From positions 1-13,703 of the forward strand of contig JAJRUK010000060.1 of the NCBI GenBank assembly GCA_024277835.1: a DNA stretch of 13,703 bases, given 5' to 3'. Below, one piece after another: positions 6,981 through 13,703 of the stretch. Below the pieces are notes generated by a model. The model did not search any database, was not told the DNA's origin, and saw only the letters and a list, made by a program, of their open reading frames with translations. This stretch comes from Planctomycetota bacterium (lineage in GTDB: Bacteria; Planctomycetota; Phycisphaerae; UBA1845). Position numbers and translations under genes: made by a program. Within the stretch, counting starts at the first letter, position 1. Each line of letters opens with the position of its first letter.

Positions 6981-8837
6981 ATGAAATTGGGCGTTTTCAA
7001 TCACGGATGGTGGCAGCGGGCCTGTGAAGCAACTTCACAGGCGGCGACGGTTCTGCCCGTCGCGCATCACCCCGAGAATAACTACGCAGCCGACCTGGAA
7101 GCACGCATCGCCAATGGCACAGCACTTCGAGATCAGCTTGCACAAACCGACATTGACTTCCTTCTGGATAACGGCGGGACGGGGCTTGCGTTTATTCGAA
7201 ATCCGCCGGGATCGAGCAATGTAGACCTGTTGCACGAGGCGATTGGCAAGCCGCTGGTGTCGCACTTTATTGACCCTTTGACGATTGCGTTTCAAGGGCT
7301 GGAGTGGCCGCTGGCGTTTCAGTGCTTGCTGAACCCGCAATGGGCCAAGGCGGTTTGGGATCGTGCGCATGCGACCGAGCTTGCGCGATTCGGCATCGGC
7401 AACGTGATTCATCTTCCGATGGCTGCCCCGAATCGGCAGTATGATACGACGCCGCTTGATCCGGGAAAATGTGCCAACCTCGTGTCATTCGTCGGCGGAC
7501 AGAATACGAAGTATTTTTTCCCCAACCATCAACTACAAGGCAACAATCTTACTGTGGGGACGATCGCACAGGCGGCACAATGCGACGCGCCGGGACTTAG
7601 CTTTTTCGACATTTATCACGATGTCTATCAACTCGGTGAGCGCGTGAACGAAAACGATACGCCCAAGAGCGCCGCCGAGAAATCGATGGGGTACTTCGGG
7701 GCGAAGCTGTTTTTCTATGCTCAGCTTTGTATGCGGAACCGGGATCGATTCGTGATTTTCCTCAAGCAAAAGATGGGGGATAAGTTTCGGTTGATCGGCT
7801 CGCGATGGGACGAGGCGTATGGTTTGCCATGCGAACCTTCGCTCGCGTCTACCGACGACTACTTCGCACATTTTCGTCAGACGGCCATCAACCTGAACCT
7901 CGTCAACGGCAACGCCGAAACGGGGTTGAACATGCGACATTTTGAGATCACAGCCGCGGGCGGTTTCATGCTCTGCTATAAGCAACCCGAGCTTGCGGAA
8001 TGTTTCGAGATCGGGAAAGAATGCGTGGTCTTTGAAAGTGAGCAGGACTTGCTCGAAAAGATTGACTATTATCTCCAACATCCCGAGGAGCGCGTCGCGA
8101 TTGCGCTGGCGGGGCAGCGTAGAACGCTCACCGAGCACCTCTACAGCCACCGCCTTATGGCACTGGTCGAAAAGGTCAAACGTGCGCCTGCCCGTGTGAC
8201 GTTTTCCCAAAACGAGTGGACCGACGACCTTAAGAAACTGGTTGCGTCTCCGAATGTCGTTCTCGACTGCGGCGCGAACAAGGGCCAGACGGCTGGCACG
8301 TTTCGGCGCATGTATCCGACATCGACGATCTATAGCTTTGAACCGGTTCGCGGTATCTACGAAGAGCTTGCCGAGAAGGCGAAATCTCTCGGGACGTACG
8401 CGGTCCCGCTGGCGGTCGGTGATCGAAACGGAAAAGCAACGATCAACCTGACGGCTGGTCCTGAGGCAAACTCGCTTTTGGACTTTGAACCGGGCAACCC
8501 GTGTGCCCAGTGGACGCGCGTCATCGGGACGGAAGAGATTGACGTGTGTACGCTCGACAAGTGGTGCGAAGGAAGCGACATTGACCCGCGCGACATCGAC
8601 GTGATCAAAATGAATTTACAAGGCGGCGAGCTTTCTGCACTACATGGCGCGAAGAAACTCTTGAAGACCGCGCGGGCGGTATTCATGGAAGTCAGCTTCG
8701 TGAAACTTTACAAGGACTGCCCGCTGTTCGACGAGGTCGATCGATTTATGACTGAATGTGGCTACGGACGGGCGGGACTTTACCCCTCAGATCAACCGCA
8801 AAACTGGGGCGACGCCCTTTACATCAAGGGAAACTAA
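6981..8837 (+). CDS. CgeB-like glycosyltransferase fused to FkbM methyltransferase
   Basis: A 618-residue two-domain protein. Residues 1 to about 400 resemble the CgeB/YkvP glycosyltransferase-like family: an N-terminal strand K-L-G-V-F-N-H, a middle region, and a C-terminal segment R-H-F-E-I-T-A-A-G-G-F-M-L (319-331) followed by E-S-E-Q-D-L-L-E-K-I-D-Y-Y-L and L-Y-S-H-R. Residues about 415-618 are an FkbM-type SAM-dependent methyltransferase with motif I V-V-L-D-C-G-A-N-K-G-Q (426-436), Y-S-F-E-P (451-455) and I-K-M-N-L-Q-G-G-E-L (542-551). The family motif usually carries D where N545 stands. The inferred role is coupled transfer and O-methylation of a sugar on a surface glycan or protein; no signal peptide or TM segment is visible, so it should act in the cytoplasm. 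A paralogue of the first domain follows 7 bases downstream. Confidence 0.82.
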   Translation: MKLGVFNHGWWQRACEATSQAATVLPVAHHPENNYAADLEARIANGTALRDQLAQTDIDFLLDNGGTGLAFIRNPPGSSNVDLLHEAIGKPLVSHFIDPLTIAFQGLEWPLAFQCLLNPQWAKAVWDRAHATELARFGIGNVIHLPMAAPNRQYDTTPLDPGKCANLVSFVGGQNTKYFFPNHQLQGNNLTVGTIAQAAQCDAPGLSFFDIYHDVYQLGERVNENDTPKSAAEKSMGYFGAKLFFYAQLCMRNRDRFVIFLKQKMGDKFRLIGSRWDEAYGLPCEPSLASTDDYFAHFRQTAINLNLVNGNAETGLNMRHFEITAAGGFMLCYKQPELAECFEIGKECVVFESEQDLLEKIDYYLQHPEERVAIALAGQRRTLTEHLYSHRLMALVEKVKRAPARVTFSQNEWTDDLKKLVASPNVVLDCGANKGQTAGTFRRMYPTSTIYSFEPVRGIYEELAEKAKSLGTYAVPLAVGDRNGKATINLTAGPEANSLLDFEPGNPCAQWTRVIGTEEIDVCTLDKWCEGSDIDPRDIDVIKMNLQGGELSALHGAKKLLKTARAVFMEVSFVKLYKDCPLFDEVDRFMTECGYGRAGLYPSDQPQNWGDALYIKGN

Positions 8838-8844
8838 TCGCACG

Positions 8845-10167
8845 ATGATACGACGCTCCCTGAGAATCGCTACAACCGGACAACTTGAAAGATCCGTTCA
8901 AGAGGCGGGTTTTGACGCGTACCGCCTACCGGAAATCGAATCCGAGGACTTACACCGGTCGCTCCAGCAGCGACTCAAGGACGGACCGATCTATCGAGCG
9001 TTCCTTGAAAAGCATGACATCGACCTGATCCTGGATTTTAACACGGCTGCCCTTACGTTGATCGCGCCCGAGGCGGAACCGGAAAAAGTCATCCTGACCA
9101 ACGCAGCGCTCGGGATTCCTTACGTCGCGTGCTATCTTGACCCCATTACGTCAACGATGAACCAGGTCGGATGGGCGGATCATTGGCAACTGCTTGAGAG
9201 CGATAGCTGGATCAAGTGGATACCGGAGCGTGCCCATGCGATGGAACTCGAACGAATGGGCGTACGCAACATCGTGGTGCTGCCAATGGGGATGGCGGAT
9301 GAAGCGTTTGACACAACGCCGCCGGTGATCGATGCAAACGTTGCTCCTGTAGCGTTTATGGGGCATCCTGCGACGTCGTGGTTCTCGTCGAACCAAACGA
9401 TTACGTCGAGCCAACTGCTCGCTGCGATGACAACGATCGCGGTGCAAACGGGGATGCCCGATGTCTCCTTCCAGAACGTTTTCTACGATATGTACCACTT
9501 TGCCGAACCTCCAACGGAGCAGGAAGGGCTGCTTAAGCGTGCGGCCAAGAGTCTCGACTACTTTAATCAAAAGTTCACCTATAACGCCTTCCTGGCGATC
9601 AAACATCGGGATCGGTTCGCACGATTCCTAAAACAATCGCTTGGAAGCAGCTTTGAATTGATCGGGGATCACTGGGAATCTCACTGGGGTCTGACGCACA
9701 CGCCGCGAATTTGGGACCGAAAGGAACTCCTTCGTCGTATGCGTACGACGCCGATCTGCCTGAATTGGATCAAAGGCAACTGGGAGGCCGCACTGATCAT
9801 CCGCCATTTTGAGATCACGGCCGTCGGCGGGTTCATGCTAACCTACGAGACGGGGGAACTCGCCAGCTGTTTCGAGATCGGGGAAGAGTGCGACGTTTTT
9901 CGCAGCGAAGCGGAGTTGTTGGAGAAGATTCAGCTCTACCTAGAGAACCCCAAGAGACGTAACGAGATTGCACGAGCAGGCCAGGAGCGAACGCTCCGCG
10001 AACATCTTTATAGCCACCGCATCGCCACGCTTGTCGAGATTCTGCACAAAACCGGCGTGTTGCCCAAGAAAGTTTCGACCATCAAGTCCGCAGCCGTCGA
10101 ACAACCCGCGATTACGATCAATAGCGACCCGCTGCTCACGATGCCGCGGACCGAGACTTCGTCGTGA
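8845..10167 (+). CDS. CgeB-like glycosyltransferase (stand-alone)
   Basis: A 440-residue protein clearly paralogous to the first domain of the preceding fusion. Both contain Y-L-D-P- or F-I-D-P-type segments, R-D-R-F, F-L-K-Q, F-x-L-I-G, R-H-F-E-I-T-A-x-G-G-F-M-L (320-332 here), C-F-E-I-G-x-E-C and E-H-L-Y-S-H-R. The glycosyltransferase call rests on resemblance to the CgeB/YkvP family and is not biochemically fixed. The start is the ATG at 8845, 7 bases after the fusion stop; the frame is open 29 codons further upstream only because it overlaps the fusion gene. The last 35 residues, after H-K-T-G-V-L-P-K-K, look like a flexible tail. The gene ends in a GTGA overlap with the methyltransferase gene, so the two are probably translationally coupled. 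Confidence 0.78.
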   Translation: MIRRSLRIATTGQLERSVQEAGFDAYRLPEIESEDLHRSLQQRLKDGPIYRAFLEKHDIDLILDFNTAALTLIAPEAEPEKVILTNAALGIPYVACYLDPITSTMNQVGWADHWQLLESDSWIKWIPERAHAMELERMGVRNIVVLPMGMADEAFDTTPPVIDANVAPVAFMGHPATSWFSSNQTITSSQLLAAMTTIAVQTGMPDVSFQNVFYDMYHFAEPPTEQEGLLKRAAKSLDYFNQKFTYNAFLAIKHRDRFARFLKQSLGSSFELIGDHWESHWGLTHTPRIWDRKELLRRMRTTPICLNWIKGNWEAALIIRHFEITAVGGFMLTYETGELASCFEIGEECDVFRSEAELLEKIQLYLENPKRRNEIARAGQERTLREHLYSHRIATLVEILHKTGVLPKKVSTIKSAAVEQPAITINSDPLLTMPRTETSS

Positions 10168-10892
10168 ATACGCAAACCCTTACGTCTGACGATCTTTTTC
10201 GAGCGCAGTTCGGGGAAGATCGCGTGCTCTGGCAGGTTTTTCGCCAGAAGCGCGAGGGGTTCTTCATCGAGATCGGTGCGTACGACGGGGTTCATTTGAG
10301 CAATACGTTTTTTCTTGAGCAGATGGGGTGGCGAGGGATTCTTGTCGAACCCATCTATCAACTTTGCGAAAAGGCGGCTGCGTCTCGCTCTCGAAGTCGG
10401 GTCGTTCATGCTGCCTGTAGTCGCAAAGGCTCGCCCCCTACCGCGACATTCACCATCGCTAACAATGTCCCCGTGCTATCATTTCTCGACGCCGATGACG
10501 AGCACCGAGAGCGATGTATTCGCGAAGGGGCGGAGCTGATCGAGATCGAAGTTCCGGTTGTGACAGTGACTGACATTCTACGCTATGAGCGCAAATCTCG
10601 ATCGCCCAACGGGAATGCATGGGTTGCGAATCGTGGCTGGCAGATCGATCTGGTTTCGATTGATACCGAAGGGTGCGAGCTTGATGTGCTCGATGGGTTC
10701 GAGTTGGAGCGATTCAAGCCAAGCGTGCTCGTGATCGAAAACGATCGACCTTCCGGGTCCGCTATCGAGCCTTATCTAAGAGAACGCGGATATCGCAAGT
10801 TCCACCGGCAGGTGATTAACGATTTCTTCATCCGCGAGGATATGCCCGAGGGTGAACTGCAACTCGAAGGGCTTGAGACGCCCGAACCGTAG
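10164..10892 (+). CDS. FkbM family methyltransferase (stand-alone)
   Basis: A 242-residue SAM-dependent methyltransferase of the FkbM family. It has motif I F-F-I-E-I-G-A-Y-D-G-V (33-43), an acidic post-I strand I-L-V-E-P (59-63), and the family signature L-V-S-I-D-T-E-G-C-E-L-D-V-L-D-G-F (163-179) with the D and E intact. FkbM-type enzymes O-methylate hydroxyls, often on sugars or polyketides. The GTG start overlaps the stop of the CgeB-like gene by 4 bases (GTGA), a strong sign of coupling. The motif style differs from the methyltransferase domain of the nearby fusion (C-G-A-N-K-G there, I-G-A-Y-D-G here), so this is not a recent copy of that domain. Its stop is only 15 bases from the end of the convergent hydrolase gene. 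Confidence 0.85.
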   Translation: MNTQTLTSDDLFRAQFGEDRVLWQVFRQKREGFFIEIGAYDGVHLSNTFFLEQMGWRGILVEPIYQLCEKAAASRSRSRVVHAACSRKGSPPTATFTIANNVPVLSFLDADDEHRERCIREGAELIEIEVPVVTVTDILRYERKSRSPNGNAWVANRGWQIDLVSIDTEGCELDVLDGFELERFKPSVLVIENDRPSGSAIEPYLRERGYRKFHRQVINDFFIREDMPEGELQLEGLETPEP

Positions 10893-10907
10893 CCGATTCC
10901 GCTCTGC

Positions 10908-11633
10908 CTAACCGACTCCATCCGCCGTCCATGCGACCGGCTCGCCGATCTTCGGTTCGCAAACGCGCGAGGCAAGTTCATCGGACAACTCCGCCTTGAA
11001 CGCGTCGGCATTCGGTGCGAGGATTGGGAATGTCGCATAGTGACACGGGATGATCACTTCTGGCTGCAAGAACTCCGCCGCGAGGGCAGCGCCTTTTGCG
11101 CCCATCGTAAAGAGATCGCCGATCGGAAGAATCGCGATTTTGGGCGCGAAGAGCTTTGCGATCAGGTGCATATCTGAGAAAACATCGGTATCACCGGCAT
11201 GGTAAATCTTGGCGAGTCCATCGACATCGACGATCACGCCATTGGGCATGCCCGCATAGACCGGTCCGGTCGGCGAAGAAATGCTTGAACCGTGCAACGC
11301 TTGCGTCAGCGATACGCGAATACCATCGACGGTCTGCGTGCCGCCGGTACTCATCGGGCAGTACGTCCCTTTGCCGAGCTTCGCCTCAAGCGATCCGCAG
11401 AGATCATAATTGCCGACGATCATTGGATTATGAGCGTCGATCAGGAGGCCAACGTTACCGACATGGTCGTCGTGACCATGCGTGAGAACGATCAAGTCGC
11501 AGCGTGCGGGCTTTTTCAAATGATCCGGACACGCAGGATTATCCGTGAGCCACGGATCAATCAAGACGACGCGGTCATCGGGCAAGGTTAGTTGAAAGGT
11601 CGAGTGCCCGAGGAAGGTGATGGTTGCGGTCAT
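10908..11633 (-). CDS. metal-dependent hydrolase, MBL fold, UPF0173 (YtkL-like)
   Basis: A 241-residue metallo-beta-lactamase-fold protein of normal length for the UPF0173 family. Metal-site residues are visible: T-H-G-H-D-D-H (H52, H54, D56, H57), a later histidine in A-L-H-G-S-S (H114), H-A-G-D-T-D (H145, D148) and P-C-H-Y (H198). The opening, I-T-F-L-G-H-S-T-F-Q-L, is typical of this family. The substrate is unknown; the fold suggests a two-metal hydrolase in the cytoplasm. The ATG has GAGGGG 6 bases upstream on the minus strand (11640-11645). The upstream neighbour on the same strand is the selenoprotein gene, 182 bases away across a hairpin repeat, so co-transcription is possible but not shown. 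Confidence 0.9.
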   Translation of the reverse strand: MTATITFLGHSTFQLTLPDDRVVLIDPWLTDNPACPDHLKKPARCDLIVLTHGHDDHVGNVGLLIDAHNPMIVGNYDLCGSLEAKLGKGTYCPMSTGGTQTVDGIRVSLTQALHGSSISSPTGPVYAGMPNGVIVDVDGLAKIYHAGDTDVFSDMHLIAKLFAPKIAILPIGDLFTMGAKGAALAAEFLQPEVIIPCHYATFPILAPNADAFKAELSDELASRVCEPKIGEPVAWTADGVG

Positions 11634-11713
11634 GAGGTGCCCCTCGAATGTCTGCCTGAGTGGTGTTCGTTGGGAACGCTAAGGCTTGAGCGTATAACAC
11701 CCAAGTGGCACTG

Positions 11714-11758
11714 GCAACCCCCCTCGATCCCCCCATTGGTAAAGGGGGGACGGAAGAG
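11714..11758 (+). repeat. dispersed hairpin repeat, copy 2
   Basis: This 45-base element matches the one at 3283-3325 except for the short centre (TGGTAAA here) and one extra G in the G-run. It lies in the same orientation in the gap between the hydrolase gene and the selenoprotein gene. The spacer 11634-11815 holds nothing else I can support. Confidence 0.75.
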
Positions 11759-11815
11759 CGAGGCCGCTACTACTGGCTGTTACTTGCTCATGTCGTGCAG
11801 TCGTGGCACGCGGAC

Positions 11816-12046
11816 TTAAACGCCTGCGGTTTCTTTGATCTTTGCGATGACTTCTTCGTTCTCTGGGAAGCGGCCAACGTCTTTTTTGCACCAGATTTGC
11901 GTGCCGTCGACATGCACGTCGAAAATACCGCCCGCGCCTTCGATCATTTCAGCGTCAACGCCGAACTCGCTCTTAATCGCTTCCGCCAAACTGGCGGCGG
12001 TGGGGAAGTAGTTTCATTGCATGCAGTATTTGATGCTGATTTTCAT
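11816..12046 (-). CDS. SelW-like (Rdx family) selenoprotein, in-frame UGA read as Sec
   Basis: This gene is a complete 77-codon frame (76 residues plus TAA) if the TGA at 12014-12016 is read as selenocysteine (U11). The N-terminus is M-K-I-S-I-K-Y-C-M-Q-U-N-Y-F-P, giving the family redox motif C-x-x-U right after the first beta-strand. It continues with a helix (A-S-L-A-E-A-I-K-S-E-F-G), then G-G-I-F-D-V-H-V-D-G-T-Q-I-W, which matches the Rdx pattern G-x-F-E-V-x-V-D-G, and G-R-F-P-E-N-E-E-V-I-A-K-I. Length and fold order fit the SelW/SelT/SelH family, thioredoxin-like oxidoreductases of uncertain substrate. GGAG lies 7 bases before the ATG. A hairpin suited to be a bacterial SECIS follows the UGA. 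The frame and motif are seen directly; Sec insertion is inferred. The alternative is a Cys-to-stop mutation. Confidence 0.88.
11983..11997 (-). promoter_or_regulatory. SECIS-like hairpin downstream of the UGA
   Basis: On the minus strand CCGCCA-GTT-TGGCGG forms a perfect 6-bp stem with a 3-base loop beginning with G. The loop starts 22 bases after the UGA. Known bacterial SECIS elements lie just downstream of the UGA, have a small apical loop with a G among its first two bases, and sit at roughly this distance. The hairpin is inside the coding sequence, as bacterial SECIS elements are. Confidence 0.6.
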
Positions 12047-12124
12047 TCAGGAACTCCGTTCGTGATCGAAAGCGTCACCGCAGGAACCTTTGAGAGCCTA
12101 ACGACCCTTGCCGCCGAACGTCCG

Positions 12125-12143
12125 CGCAGGCGTTAAGCCTGCG
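12125..12143. terminator. hairpin downstream of rho, possible terminator
   Basis: CGCAGGC (12125-12131) and GCCTGCG (12137-12143) form a perfect 7-bp stem with loop GTTAA, between the rho stop and the selenoprotein start. No U-tract follows on the minus strand, so it may be a REP-like structure and not an intrinsic terminator. Confidence 0.35.
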
Positions 12144-12162
12144 GCTCAGGGGTCTCGAATCA

Positions 12163-12177
12163 CTGGCAAGATGCCAG
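12163..12177. repeat. second REP-like hairpin downstream of rho
   Basis: CTGGCA-AGA-TGCCAG is a perfect 6-bp stem with a 3-base loop, 19 bases from the neighbouring hairpin. The paired hairpins resemble intergenic palindromic units, but no second copy is present in this window. Confidence 0.35.
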
Positions 12178-12221
12178 CGCCACACATACCGCGTAACCGG
12201 CGGTCAATGCGATCATAGTCT

Positions 12222-13652
<1,431 letters not shown>

Positions 13653-13677
13653 TGAAAAATCCTCCTGATCGGAATCG

Positions 13678-13683
13678 TCTATA
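13678..13683 (-). promoter_or_regulatory. possible -10 element upstream of rho
   Basis: TATAGA on the minus strand lies 25 bases before the rho ATG. The matching -35 position falls at or outside the window edge, so the promoter cannot be judged fully. Confidence 0.22.
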
Positions 13684-13703
13684 AACGTGATTGTGGTTTG
13701 TTA

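Noticed and set aside
11705..12136. Plus-strand ORF of 143 codons over the selenoprotein region
   Set aside because: It is the antisense shadow of the SelW-like gene and spans the hairpin repeat; the minus-strand frame has family motifs and a ribosome site, whereas this frame shows no recognisable domain.

Overview
The window looks like chromosomal DNA from a Gram-negative, moderately GC-rich bacterium. I lean towards a planctomycete or relative. That is inference, resting on the BatA/vWA-type membrane protein tail ending in an E-W-x-x-Y-N-x-R-V-like motif, the long basic/acidic N-terminal arm on Rho, the outer-membrane-type exported proteins and the frequent GTG starts. I see no phage, transposase, tRNA, rRNA or CRISPR array.

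Layout. (1) Positions 2-3191, + strand: the 3' part of a BatA/vWA-type membrane protein, an unknown two-TM protein, a YhhQ/VUT-family queuosine-precursor transporter and a DedA/YqaA-like membrane protein, closely packed and probably one transcription unit. (2) Positions 3192-3391: a spacer with one copy of a C-rich/G-rich hairpin repeat. (3) Positions 3392-4774, +: a radical SAM/SPASM enzyme with an extra C-terminal Rossmann-like domain, followed by a hairpin (4824-4851) that probably ends transcription. (4) Positions 4889-6728, -: two exported envelope proteins, a LolA/LolB-fold-like periplasmic protein and a lipoprotein with a beta-barrel-like body. (5) Positions 6981-10892, +: a CgeB-like glycosyltransferase fused to an FkbM methyltransferase, then a separate CgeB-like protein and a separate FkbM methyltransferase that overlap by 4 bases. 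(6) Positions 10908-13652, -: an MBL-fold UPF0173-type hydrolase, a second copy of the hairpin repeat, a small selenoprotein gene and rho.

The most notable item is the small gene at 11816-12046 (-). Conventional ORF calling misses it because codon 11 is an in-frame TGA. Read through, it encodes a complete 76-residue SelW-like (Rdx family) protein in which TGA occupies the selenocysteine position of the C-x-x-U motif. A 6-bp hairpin with a GUU loop begins 13 nt after the UGA, and its loop begins 22 nt after it, which fits the known bacterial SECIS pattern. This predicts that the organism has selenocysteine machinery, none of which lies in this window.

The second point of interest is the combination of a radical SAM/SPASM protein with a Rossmann tail and a nearby set of CgeB/FkbM enzymes in fused and split form. 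These look like parts of a glycan or glycoprotein modification pathway whose product I cannot name.
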